Below are positions 18,598 to 26,546 of a stretch of 64,000 nucleotides of DNA, in pieces. The stretch comes from an uncultured Devosia sp. Lineage in GTDB: Bacteria; Pseudomonadota; Alphaproteobacteria; Rhizobiales; Devosiaceae. A model generated the notes under the pieces. It was not told the origin of the DNA and searched no databases. It worked only from the letters and a program-made list of their open reading frames with translations. Every line of letters starts with the position of its first letter. The first letter of the stretch is position 1. The position numbers and the translations under genes were made by a program. The stretch lies in the NCBI RefSeq assembly GCF_963517015.1, contig NZ_CAUQDV010000001.1, positions 310,001 through 374,000 on the forward strand, given 5' to 3'.

Positions 18598-19053
18598 ATG
18601 ATCAGGGACGATGCGGCCGAGGCGCTGGCTCAGGCCGAATTCTTCGATATCTGCGACGACGAGCAGAGGCGCATGCTGGCCTTTGCCGGTGACCTGCGCC
18701 ATTTCGATGCCGATGCAGCGCTATATTCCTCCGGCGAAGTGCCGATGGGGGCATTCGTGCTGATTTCCGGCACGCTCAAGGCCAAGCCCGATGGCGGCGC
18801 CAAGCCCTATGCGATTTCCGAGCCCGGCAGCGTGGTCTCAGCCATGGCGCTGATCCTCTCCAAGCCACGCCCATTGACCATTACCGCCGTCACCGATTGC
18901 GAGGCGCTGTTCGTGCCCCGCGTGGCTTTCCTCAAGCTGCTGCAGCAGTCGCCCGACCTGGCGCAGCGCGCCGTGGCCCGCGTCGAGCGCGAGCTGGGCA
19001 ATTATCTGGGCGCGCTGGAGCCGGTGCGCCAGCGCATGAAGGGCGTGGAATAG
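18598..19053 (+). CDS. Stand-alone cyclic-nucleotide-binding domain protein
   Basis: The 151-residue protein consists almost only of a cNMP-binding beta-roll: FFDICDDEQRRMLAFAGDLRHF, LYSSGEVPMGAFVLISGTLKA, then AISEPGSVVSAMALILSKPRP and TITAVTDCEALFVPRVAFLKLL, followed by one helix. There is no helix-turn-helix, so it is not a normal Crp/Fnr activator. The usual phosphate-binding RxE/RxxAA element is only partly present, so ligand binding is unsure. It may be a regulatory subunit for an unknown partner. Its stop codon is at once followed by a dispersed palindrome. Confidence 0.75.
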   Translation: MIRDDAAEALAQAEFFDICDDEQRRMLAFAGDLRHFDADAALYSSGEVPMGAFVLISGTLKAKPDGGAKPYAISEPGSVVSAMALILSKPRPLTITAVTDCEALFVPRVAFLKLLQQSPDLAQRAVARVERELGNYLGALEPVRQRMKGVE

Positions 19054-19100
19054 AGCGCTTTCAGCAAAAGTGGCCGCCGGTTTTGCGGTTCGAAAGCGCG
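19053..19100 (+). repeat. Dispersed palindrome of the GCAAAAGTGG type, copy 1
   Basis: 48-nt element beginning in the stop codon of the cNMP-binding gene. Outer arms CGCTTTC / GAAAGCG and inner arms GCAAAA / TTTTGC. A second copy on the other strand is at 26500-26546. Similar elements are common between genes in Hyphomicrobiales. Confidence 0.7.
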
Positions 19101-19114
19101 TCTTGAAGCTACGC

Positions 19115-19927
19115 CTAGATTCCCGCGAAAGTGGCGATGACCGGCACGTGGTCGCTGGGCTGGGGCGTATAGCCGCGATAGGCCTTGATGATATCAGTGC
19201 CGATGCAATGCTCGGCGACATCGGCGGTGGCCCAGATGTGGTCAAGGCGACGGCCCTTGTTGGCCAGTTCCCAGTTGGCGCTGCGGTAGCTCCACCAGGA
19301 GTAGAGCTTTTCGGTATGCGGCACATGCTTGCGCACCAGATCCACCCAGCCATGGCCACCATTGAGGATGGCGTCGAGTGCTTCCGTCTCGACGGGGGTA
19401 TGACTGACGATCTTGAGCAGCTGCTTGTGACCCCAGACGTCATTCTCATGCGGGGCGATATTGAAATCGCCGGCAATCAGATGGCCGCGCTGGAAGGTGG
19501 GCTCGTTGAACCAGGTGGTGAGCTCGGACAGGAACCCCAGCTTGTGCTTGAACTTGGGGTTGATCTCGGGATCGGGCTCGTCGCCGCCGGCCGGGATGTA
19601 GAAATCGTGCAGGGTCACCGGACCGTGGCCGAAATCGGTCAGCGCCGAGACGTGGCGCGATTCGGGGATTTCGCAGAACACTTTGGACGACACGTCGGTC
19701 AGCGGGAATTTCGAAACGATGGCGACGCCGTGATAGCCCTTCTGGCCATGCACGGCCATATGCGGATAGCCGGCCTCGACGAAGGCGTTGCGCGGAAACT
19801 GGTCATCCGTGCATTTGATCTCCTGGAACATGATCACATCGGGCGCATGCTTGGCGATGAAGTCCATCACCATGGGCAGGCGGAGGCGAATGGAGTTGAT
19901 GTTCCAGGTGACGATCGAAACGGGCAT
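19115..19927 (-). CDS. xth: Exodeoxyribonuclease III
   Basis: Xth is an AP endonuclease and 3'-exonuclease for base-excision repair. The 270-residue protein has the order of catalytic motifs: WNINSIR (residues 8-14), the metal-binding glutamate in MFQEIKC, GDFNIAPHEND, and the C-terminal LDHIWAT and QPSDHVPV motifs. ATG at 19927. It is convergent with the cNMP-binding gene, and the palindrome at 19053-19100 lies between them. Length is close to the E. coli enzyme. Confidence 0.95.
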   Translation of the reverse strand: MPVSIVTWNINSIRLRLPMVMDFIAKHAPDVIMFQEIKCTDDQFPRNAFVEAGYPHMAVHGQKGYHGVAIVSKFPLTDVSSKVFCEIPESRHVSALTDFGHGPVTLHDFYIPAGGDEPDPEINPKFKHKLGFLSELTTWFNEPTFQRGHLIAGDFNIAPHENDVWGHKQLLKIVSHTPVETEALDAILNGGHGWVDLVRKHVPHTEKLYSWWSYRSANWELANKGRRLDHIWATADVAEHCIGTDIIKAYRGYTPQPSDHVPVIATFAGI

Positions 19928-20080
19928 GGACGAACTCGGGTTTTCTCGGACGGTCTCTTATGACCAAGCCGAAGAGTCACCACAAGCCGGATATGACAGT
20001 CTCAATGCTAACCGGACGCTAGCCATTAGGTGCGGAATGCTGTTGCGGATCGAATGTCATGCGACAGGCTAACTGCCCAT

Positions 20081-20096
20081 TGTTCCACGTGAATCA
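20081..20096. promoter_or_regulatory. parS: Outlying parS-like site
   Basis: TGTTCCACGTGAATCA matches strict parS at 14 of 16; one of the differences (C at position 5) is a permitted variant. It is in the xth-rplS gap, about 16.5 kb from the probable origin. Confidence 0.5.
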
Positions 20097-20120
20097 CTGA
20101 TCGTTCGGTTGCAGCCAAGA

Positions 20121-20149
20121 AAAAACCCGGCCTTGCGACCGGGTTTTTC
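20121..20149 (-). terminator. Intrinsic terminator of rplS
   Basis: AAAAAACCCGGcC...GACCGGGTTTTT: an inverted repeat with a T-run on the leftward strand, 22 bp after the rplS stop codon. Confidence 0.85.
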
Positions 20150-20170
20150 AATTCATTGATGCAACAGGGC

Positions 20171-20722
20171 TTATTCGGCCTTGGGTGCCTCTTCGGCGGC
20201 AGCGGCCTCAGCTTCGGCTGCCTTGGCGGCGGCTGCGGCTTCTGCGTCCTTGGCGGCCTGTTCAGCGGCAAATGCCTCTGCGGCTGCAATCTTTTCGGCT
20301 TCACGAGCCTCGCGGGCAGCCTGGGCTGCCGTGCGTTCGCCAGCTTCGATCTTCTTGGTGCGCGAGTTGGTCGATTCGAAAATACGAGCCGATTTACCGC
20401 GACGATCGCGCAGGTAGTAAAGCTTGGCGCGACGTACCTTGCCGCGCTTCAGGACTTCGACCGAAGCAACGTTGGGGGAGTAGAGCGGGAACACGCGTTC
20501 CACGCCTTCGCCATAGGAAATCTTGCGAACGGTGAAGGAAGCGGTGATGCCGCCGCCATTGAGGGCGATCACAACGCCTTCATAGGCCTGCAGGCGTTCC
20601 TTGGCACCTTCGGTGATCTTCACCCAAACCTTGACGGTATCGCCATGGGTGAAGTCGGGAAGCTCGCGCTTGGCGGCCAGTTCTGCAACATGCTCAGCGT
20701 TGAGCTGCTGAATGATATTCAT
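20171..20722 (-). CDS. rplS: 50S ribosomal protein L19
   Basis: L19 sits at the 30S-50S interface. The first ~115 of 183 residues are the conserved protein (IIQQLNAEHVAEL, FTHGDTVKVWVKI, QAYEGVVIALNGGGI, RRAKLYYLRDRRGKSARI). The remaining ~65 are an Ala/Glu/Lys-rich extension predicted to be helical and flexible. Long tails on L19 are seen in other Hyphomicrobiales. ATG at 20722; a TTG upstream would only add seven residues. It is separated from trmD by 182 bp, which probably holds its own promoter. Confidence 0.95.
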   Translation of the reverse strand: MNIIQQLNAEHVAELAAKRELPDFTHGDTVKVWVKITEGAKERLQAYEGVVIALNGGGITASFTVRKISYGEGVERVFPLYSPNVASVEVLKRGKVRRAKLYYLRDRRGKSARIFESTNSRTKKIEAGERTAAQAAREAREAEKIAAAEAFAAEQAAKDAEAAAAAKAAEAEAAAAEEAPKAE

Positions 20723-20904
20723 GATCCGTCTCGATCTTTTCAAAGGAGCGTTTATTCGCGTTTTGAGGCGCGATCGCCCGGTCTTGGTTATAACGGAGGT
20801 TGGCAGTCTTTTTGTTGGTGCGGTTCAGGTCCGATTAGCCCGACACGCGGTAGTGGCGGCTCCATAGGGGATTTTTGCCGCAGAGTCCAGCATTGCTGCC
20901 GGAT

Positions 20905-21597
20905 TTATGACGTTTTGGTCGTGAGGAGATCCGGGCGGCGGGCGCGGGTCAGTTCAAGGCTTTGCTCGGCCCGCCACCTGGCGATCCGCCCATGGTCGCC
21001 CGAGGTCAGCACCGCGGGAATGTCGACGCCCTCAAAGCTTTGCGGCCGGGTGTATTGCGGATATTCGAGCTGACCATTCTCGAAGCTTTCGTCGGCATGG
21101 CTTTCCGCCTTGCCCAGCACGCCGGGAATGAGCCGTACAACGGCTTCCAGCAGCACCATGGCGGCCACTTCACCCCCGGCCAGCACATAGTCGCCGATGG
21201 AAATCTCTTCCAACTGACGGCCATCTATCACGCGCTGGTCGATGCCTTCGAAACGCCCGCAGACGATGACGGCACCGGGCCCCAGCGCCAGTTCGCGGGC
21301 GCGGGCCTGGGTCAACGGCTTGCCACGTGGCGACATCAGGATGCGCGGGCGGGGATCCCCTTGAGGCGCCGTGGCGTCGATGGCCCTGGCGAGAATATCG
21401 GGCTTGAGCACCATGCCGGCGCCGCCCCCGGAAGGCGTATCGTCCACGGTGCGGTGGCGGTCCTCGGCGAAGTAGCGCAATTGCGTGGCCTCGAGCGACC
21501 ACAGGCCGTCATTGAGCCCCCGACCGAGCACCGATGCCCCCAGGGGGCCGGGAAAGAGTTCGGGAAACAGGGTGATGATATGGGCGGAAAAGCTCAA
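20905..21597 (-). CDS. trmD: tRNA (guanine37-N1)-methyltransferase TrmD
   Basis: TrmD methylates N1 of G37 in tRNAs to prevent frameshifting. The 230-residue protein has the trefoil-knot SPOUT motifs: LFPELF, DDTPSGGGAGMVLKPD, LMSPRGKPLTQARA, CGRFEGIDQRV and SIGDYVLAGGEVAAM. The start is probably the TTG at 21597, whose bases overlap the rimM stop (TTGA), so translation is likely coupled. The order rimM-trmD-rplS is standard, but the usual first gene rpsP is absent here. Confidence 0.95.
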   Translation of the reverse strand: MSFSAHIITLFPELFPGPLGASVLGRGLNDGLWSLEATQLRYFAEDRHRTVDDTPSGGGAGMVLKPDILARAIDATAPQGDPRPRILMSPRGKPLTQARARELALGPGAVIVCGRFEGIDQRVIDGRQLEEISIGDYVLAGGEVAAMVLLEAVVRLIPGVLGKAESHADESFENGQLEYPQYTRPQSFEGVDIPAVLTSGDHGRIARWRAEQSLELTRARRPDLLTTKTS

Positions 21598-22130
21598 TCG
21601 GGCTCTTCCTCGCCCTCTTCGGCGTCGAGCGGAACGACGATGGTCAGATAGCCTTCGGCGATGTTGACATGGGGCACCACGGCCTTGGTGAAGGGATAGA
21701 GATAGGTGTCGCCCGAATTGGGGTCGCGCACTTCCAGCAGGTCGCCAGCGCCGAAATTGGGCAGGGCGGAGACCTTGCCGATCACCACGCCGGTATCGAG
21801 CCGGGCATCAAGGCCAATCAAGTCGGTGTGGTAGAAATCGTCCTCGTCTTCCACCTCGGGCAGCTTGCTCCGGTCGACAAACAGGCTGACGCCATTGAGC
21901 GCCTCGGCCTCGTTGCGGTCCGAAATGCCCTTGATCTGGGCCACGACCACCGTCTTGTGCACACGCAGCTTGCTCAGCGTCACGGTCAGGCCAGGGCGAT
22001 CGGTCTCGAGCGGGCCGTAATTGCCGATATCCAGCGGGTCCTGCGTATGGGTGGCGATGCGCACATGGCCCTTGATGCCATGGGCGGCGCCGATCTGGCC
22101 AAGGAAGACGCGGTTGGACGGAGTGGTCAT
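21594..22130 (-). CDS. rimM: 16S rRNA processing protein RimM
   Basis: RimM helps mature the 30S head by binding S19. The 178-residue protein has the N-terminal FLGQIGAAHGIKGHVRI motif and a PRC-barrel C-terminal domain (FYHTDLIGLDAR, DLLEVRDPNSGDTYLYPFTKAVV). An acidic tail (DAEEGEEEPD) ends the protein. ATG at 22130. It is the first gene of the leftward unit with trmD; the gene immediately upstream is an unrelated, divergent small ORF and not rpsP. Confidence 0.94.
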   Translation of the reverse strand: MTTPSNRVFLGQIGAAHGIKGHVRIATHTQDPLDIGNYGPLETDRPGLTVTLSKLRVHKTVVVAQIKGISDRNEAEALNGVSLFVDRSKLPEVEDEDDFYHTDLIGLDARLDTGVVIGKVSALPNFGAGDLLEVRDPNSGDTYLYPFTKAVVPHVNIAEGYLTIVVPLDAEEGEEEPD

Positions 22131-22290
22131 GCTAGCTCTTTGTCTGATGCGGTCCCGGCCTCATGGCCTGAACAGCTTTGGAGGATCGCTCATAGCAGGC
22201 CAATTGTGGCTTGGGAATTGTGGCCTGTGTTGGGTCAAGGAACCAGACCCGGCCCGGCGCTATTGTCCCAGCACATTTCCAAGGAGCGTA

Positions 22291-22599
22291 ATGATGGCAA
22301 AGACACTCACGTCGCGCGACGATATCCGCCAATGGGCAGAGGCCCGCGGTGGCAATCCCATGCTGATGGATACGCCCGACGGCACGGGCATGCGCACGCT
22401 TTTGCAGCTGACCTTTGGCCAGCATGCCATCAATACCGATGGCAACGAGGGGCCAGACCGAATTGGCGGCTTTCATCTGGTGAGCTGGGAGGAGTGGTTC
22501 GCGGCGCTGGACGAAGGCAAGCTGGCCATTCGCGTGTCAGACGATCCCGCAGGTGGCAATGAAGCCGAATTCGAATTTGTCGAGCGGGGCGCCGAATAG
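22291..22599 (+). CDS. Small conserved-looking protein of unknown function
   Basis: The 102-residue product is acidic and soluble: AKTLTSRDDIRQWAEARGG at the start, LLQLTFGQHAINTDGNE, FHLVSWEEWFAALDEGKLAIRV in the middle. It looks like a compact single domain and I do not recognise a family with certainty. AAGGAG lies 4 bases before the ATG at 22291 and 7 bases before a second ATG at 22294, so either may be used. It diverges from rimM and converges on the next gene, which is on the other strand. Confidence 0.75.
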   Translation: MMAKTLTSRDDIRQWAEARGGNPMLMDTPDGTGMRTLLQLTFGQHAINTDGNEGPDRIGGFHLVSWEEWFAALDEGKLAIRVSDDPAGGNEAEFEFVERGAE

Positions 22600-22617
22600 C
22601 CCCGCCCAACAAAGAGC

Positions 22618-22929
22618 TTAGTCCTGGGTGGTGGTCAGCGACTGCAGACCGCCCTCGTAGAGCCGCATGGTGGCTTCGATGTCGTCGATATGCATGGTCA
22701 AACCCTGCTCGACGGCCTCGGCCTGGCGACGGAACATGTCGCGGCGCGACATCAATTCAAAGCGTTCGCTCTCCAGTTCCTTGATGGCCTGGTCGATACG
22801 ATCGCGGTGGCTGGCAAGACGTTGTACCATGGGTGCGGCCTGCTTTGCGGCTTCCTGAAGCACAGCTTCCATTTGCTCCAGTTCGGGCTGGACGATCTTG
22901 AGGGCTGTTTTGCTATTTCGCACAGTCAT
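22618..22929 (-). CDS. Small coiled-coil protein of unknown function
   Basis: The 103-residue product is almost entirely helical with heptad-like spacing (QPELEQMEAVLQEAAKQA, DRIDQAIKELESERFEL, AEAVEQGLTMHIDDIEAT). No enzyme motif or membrane segment is visible. GGAG precedes the ATG at 22929. It is followed by only 18 bp before the convergent small gene, and is monocistronic as far as I can see. Confidence 0.7.
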   Translation of the reverse strand: MTVRNSKTALKIVQPELEQMEAVLQEAAKQAAPMVQRLASHRDRIDQAIKELESERFELMSRRDMFRRQAEAVEQGLTMHIDDIEATMRLYEGGLQSLTTTQD

Positions 22930-23110
22930 CTCCGCACTCCTTTGGTTAGCGTGGCCGGGTGAGGAAACACTTCTCCTGCGCGGTCAACGGATGAAACTGA
23001 GCCGGAATAAAGACCATAATTGTCGTAATGCAAAACTTTACCGCCCGTTTACCTTAACGGGCAGGCGCTAAATCACTGGCATTTGCGATAATTCAGGTCG
23101 AATCGTGGGC

Positions 23111-23539
23111 CTAATCGTCGCCTGCGGATGCTTCGATCGCTTCCATGTCATCATCGGAAAAGCCGAAATGATGGCCCAGCTCATGCACCAATACATGGGT
23201 TACTACTTCGCCGAGCGTGTTGTCATCATGCTCGGACCAGTAATCGAGGATCGCTCTTCTATAGAGGAAGACGGTATTGGGCAGCTGGCCGGTCTGCGGC
23301 ATGGCGCCGTCTTCGGTCAGACCGACGCCTGTGAATAAACCCATCAGTTCGAACGGGCTGTCCATGCCGAAATGGGCGAGGACGTCGTCCTCGGCATAGT
23401 CAGCGACGGTGCAGGTTACGTCCGCAGCCAGGGATTTGAAGGGCTCGGGGAGGTTGGCGAGCGCATCGCTCGCCAGAGCCTCGATGTCGTCGAGACTGGG
23501 CGCAAAGCGCCCAGCCCAGTCGAGCGGGCTTACTGCCAC
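23111..23539 (-). CDS. Zincin-like metallopeptidase family protein
   Basis: The 142-residue protein belongs to the small zincin family annotated as PF06262. It carries HExxH as HVLVHELGHHFGFSDDDM near its C-terminus, and ARF-to-AxFGMDSPFELMGLFTGVGL features typical of the family; the family's activity is poorly known. The best start is a GTG at 23539, which overlaps the last codons of leuC (stop at 23530-23532), so it is probably translated by coupling. A longer open frame back to 23974 only shadows leuC and is rejected. Confidence 0.85.
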   Translation of the reverse strand: MAVSPLDWAGRFAPSLDDIEALASDALANLPEPFKSLAADVTCTVADYAEDDVLAHFGMDSPFELMGLFTGVGLTEDGAMPQTGQLPNTVFLYRRAILDYWSEHDDNTLGEVVTHVLVHELGHHFGFSDDDMEAIEASAGDD

Positions 23540-24936
23540 TCGCGGATATCGACGAAGTGGCCGGCAATGGCGGCAGCAGCAGCCATGGCGGGCGAGACGA
23601 GATGGGTGCGGCCCTTGAAGCCCTGGCGGCCCTCGAAATTGCGGTTCGACGTCGAAGCGCAACGCTCTTCGGGCTTGAGCTTGTCGGGGTTCATGGCAAG
23701 GCACATCGAGCAACCCGGCTCGCGCCACTCGAAGCCGGCATTCTTGAAGATCACGTCGAGCCCCTCGGATTCTGCCTGCTCCTTCACGAGGCCGGAGCCT
23801 GGCACGATCATGGCCGACACGTGCGAAGCTACCTTGCGGTCGCCGATGACAGCGGCGGCGGCGCGCAGATCCTCGATGCGACCATTGGTGCAGGAGCCCA
23901 CGAAGACGCGGTCGATCTTGATGTCGGTGATCGGGGTGCCAGGCTTGAGCCCCATGTAGTCGAGTGCCCGCCACTTGGAGGCGCGCTTGTTCTCGTCGGC
24001 GATGTCATCGGGGTTGGGCACGGCGCCCTGAACCGAGATGACGTCCTCGGGCGACGAGCCCCAGGAGACGATCGGCGGCAGCTTTGCCGCGTCGAGCACG
24101 ATGACCTTGTCGTAGTGGGCGCCTTCGTCCGTGTAGAGCGTCTTCCAGTAGTCGACGGCCATGTCGAAGGCTTCGCCCTTGGGCGCGCGGGGGCGGTCCT
24201 TCACATAGGCAAAGGTGGTTTCGTCGGGAGCGATCAGGCCGGCGCGGGCGCCGCCTTCGATGGTCATGTTGCAGACCGTCATGCGGCCTTCCATCGACAG
24301 CGAGCGAATGGCTTCGCCGGCAAATTCGATGACGTGACCATTGCCGCCGGCCGTGCCGATTTCGCCGATGATGGCAAGGATGATGTCCTTTGCCGTGACA
24401 TGGGGCGGCAGCTGGCCATCGACACGCACCAGCATGTTCTTGGCCTTCTGCTGGATCAGCGTCTGCGTCGCCAGGACATGCTCGACCTCGGAGGTGCCGA
24501 TGCCGTGGGCCAGGGCGCCGAAGGCACCATGGGTCGAGGTGTGCGAGTCGCCGCAGACGATGGTCATGCCGGGCAGGGTGAAGCCCTGCTCGGGGCCGAC
24601 GATGTGCACAACGCCCTGACGCTTGTCGAAGGGGTCGTAATATTCGATGCCGAAATCGCGGGTGTTTTCCGCCAGCGTCTCGATCTGGATCGCGCTGTCC
24701 GGATCCGGATTGGGCAGCGACCGGTCGGTCGTGGGGACATTGTGGTCGACCACGGCCAGGGTCCGCTCGGGGTGGCGCACCTTGCGATTGTTCATGCGCA
24801 GGCCTTCGAAAGCCTGCGGGCTCGTCACTTCGTGAACTAGGTGACGGTCGATATAGAGCAGCGAGGTCCCATCCTCGTTGTTCTGCACCAGATGGTCGTC
24901 CCAGATCTTGTCGTAAAGCGTGCGAGCCTTGGTCAT
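23530..24936 (-). CDS. leuC: 3-isopropylmalate dehydratase large subunit
   Basis: LeuC with LeuD isomerises 2- to 3-isopropylmalate in leucine synthesis. The 468-residue aconitase-fold protein has VFVGSCTNGRIEDL and GCSMCLAMNPD, supplying the three cysteines for the 4Fe-4S cluster, and the SDGHTSTHG-like CGDSHTSTHGAFGALAHGIG motif. ATG at 24936. leuD and leuB are not in the window. The zincin gene overlaps its 3' end by 10 nt in a shifted frame. Confidence 0.96.
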   Translation of the reverse strand: MTKARTLYDKIWDDHLVQNNEDGTSLLYIDRHLVHEVTSPQAFEGLRMNNRKVRHPERTLAVVDHNVPTTDRSLPNPDPDSAIQIETLAENTRDFGIEYYDPFDKRQGVVHIVGPEQGFTLPGMTIVCGDSHTSTHGAFGALAHGIGTSEVEHVLATQTLIQQKAKNMLVRVDGQLPPHVTAKDIILAIIGEIGTAGGNGHVIEFAGEAIRSLSMEGRMTVCNMTIEGGARAGLIAPDETTFAYVKDRPRAPKGEAFDMAVDYWKTLYTDEGAHYDKVIVLDAAKLPPIVSWGSSPEDVISVQGAVPNPDDIADENKRASKWRALDYMGLKPGTPITDIKIDRVFVGSCTNGRIEDLRAAAAVIGDRKVASHVSAMIVPGSGLVKEQAESEGLDVIFKNAGFEWREPGCSMCLAMNPDKLKPEERCASTSNRNFEGRQGFKGRTHLVSPAMAAAAAIAGHFVDIREWQ

Positions 24937-25021
24937 GGCATTATTCCGAAGGGGAAAGTTTGGATTGGTTCTAAGGCAGGACGGGCTGCGTGGTCAAGCA
25001 GAACCGTAACGTCGGGTACGG

Positions 25022-26368
25022 TCAGCGTGTGCCAGCGCTTCGGATGGCAAAGACACCGAGCAGGCTGGTGTCGAGGCCAATGCGGAAGCGACACCAAAGG
25101 GCGATCGCCACCTGCGCGATGATGCGGGCGGCCATGTTGGCGCAAGCAGCGCCGACGATGCCATAGGCCGGGATCACCAGAAGTTGCGCGAGGAAGCCCA
25201 GGCCCATGATGGTGCCGAAGATGGCAACATAGGCGCGTTCGTGGCCGGTCATCATCATGACGATCTTGGACGGACCGGTCGCCGCATCAAAGAGCAGGCC
25301 AAACGCCAGCAGGATCAGCACCGTGGTGCCTTCGGCATAGTAATCGCCGAACAGCGACAGCACGAAGTCGCCCCAACCGGCAAAGATGGCAAAGATCACC
25401 AGCGAAAAGACAAAGCCGGCTACGGAGGCGAGGGCGGTGATGGCCTGGGCCTGGCGCATTTCGCCAGCATGGAAATGCTGGGCCACCATGGGCGCAATCA
25501 CCAGTTCGATCGCGAAGGTGAAGAGCGTCATCAGGCCGGCGGTGCGGAAGGCGTTGAAATAGACGCCGGAGCTTTCGAGGTCGAGCATCAGGCCGACGAG
25601 GATCACGTCGGCATTGAGTGCAGCGGTCTCGATCAGCGCCCCCAGCATCAGCCAGCGCGAAATGCCACCCCATTGCTGCCAGTAGCGACGCACGGCTCCA
25701 ATGGCCGGCATCAGCACATATTTGCCGGTCTCGGCGCGCCAGAATTGAGCTGCCAGCACGATCGAGAGCAGGGCCGCCGAAAGCACCAGGGCTTCTGGCC
25801 CGCTCAGCACCAGGCCAAGAGAAAAGAGGACCAGCACGAAGCCGGGCAGGGCCATGCGCCAGAAGATGTCGCGCGGTACAAGAGCCGTCCAGAGCGAGCC
25901 CTGGGCGCGCAGCACCGAGGAATTATACTCGGCCATCGCCATGGGAATGATGAGGAAAGCGGCGCCATAGAAATGGTTGGGCGTGTCGGCAGGCGGATAG
26001 ATCTGCCAGACGAAGAAGGTAAGGATGCACAGCAGGGCCGAAAGCGTCAGACCGGCAAGAATGGTCAGAGACGAGCCGGCGCGCACGGCTTCAACCGCCT
26101 TGTCATGCCGGCCGGCCACGGTTTCCTGCGACCAGAGCCGGAGGATGGCCATGGGCTGGCCGAGGCCTGCGGCGATGGCAAGCACGGTCGCCAGCGCCAG
26201 GCCGAAGGCAAAATGACCATACTCGTCCGGCGTCATGGTGCGCGAGAGCACGACATAGGTCAGATAGGTCAGGCCCGCCGTGGCAACCTTTATGCCAAGC
26301 GAAGCAACCGACCGCCACAGACCGGCAGTCAGCAAAGCTGATAGGTCAGAAGGTATCTTGATCCGCAT
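25022..26368 (-). CDS. Polysaccharide flippase-like membrane protein
   Basis: The 448-residue protein has about twelve to fourteen hydrophobic segments and the arrangement of the MATE/Wzx oligosaccharide flippase superfamily (VASLGIKVATAGLTYLTYVVLSRTMTPDEYGHF at the start is typical; MTPDEYG marks the loop after helix two). It probably moves a lipid-linked sugar across the inner membrane for capsule, O-antigen or exopolysaccharide. No glycosyltransferases are adjacent. ATG at 26368 gives a short N-terminus before the first helix. Confidence 0.8.
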   Translation of the reverse strand: MRIKIPSDLSALLTAGLWRSVASLGIKVATAGLTYLTYVVLSRTMTPDEYGHFAFGLALATVLAIAAGLGQPMAILRLWSQETVAGRHDKAVEAVRAGSSLTILAGLTLSALLCILTFFVWQIYPPADTPNHFYGAAFLIIPMAMAEYNSSVLRAQGSLWTALVPRDIFWRMALPGFVLVLFSLGLVLSGPEALVLSAALLSIVLAAQFWRAETGKYVLMPAIGAVRRYWQQWGGISRWLMLGALIETAALNADVILVGLMLDLESSGVYFNAFRTAGLMTLFTFAIELVIAPMVAQHFHAGEMRQAQAITALASVAGFVFSLVIFAIFAGWGDFVLSLFGDYYAEGTTVLILLAFGLLFDAATGPSKIVMMMTGHERAYVAIFGTIMGLGFLAQLLVIPAYGIVGAACANMAARIIAQVAIALWCRFRIGLDTSLLGVFAIRSAGTR

Positions 26369-26499
26369 GGGGCCTCGGAGTCGCAGCTGACTCCGCGACC
26401 CCGGCAATGTGACACTTCTCTCTCAAGAAGGTCTTACCGAAAGACCTTTCCAAGATTACGTTTTTGTAAGCTTGGCGGTAGGTTAGACTCCTGGTTGGT

Positions 26500-26546
26500 C
26501 GCGCTGTCGAACCGCAAAGTGGGATCCACTTTTGCTGACAACGCTC
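26500..26546 (-). repeat. Dispersed palindrome of the GCAAAAGTGG type, copy 2
   Basis: 47-nt element on the minus strand, directly after the purH stop codon, about 40/48 identical to 19053-19100. Outer arms CGTTGTC / GACAGCG still pair although both sides differ from copy 1. Confidence 0.7.

Noticed and set aside
21325..21336. CCACGTGG palindrome in trmD similar to parS
   Set aside because: Flanks do not match the 16-mer consensus.
23540..23974. Upstream extension of the zincin frame to 23974
   Set aside because: The extra part runs through leuC in another frame and has no domain features; the GTG at 23539 gives a complete family-length protein.
23557..24840. 427-codon open frame on the + strand opposite leuC
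   Set aside because: Antisense shadow of leuC; no motifs.
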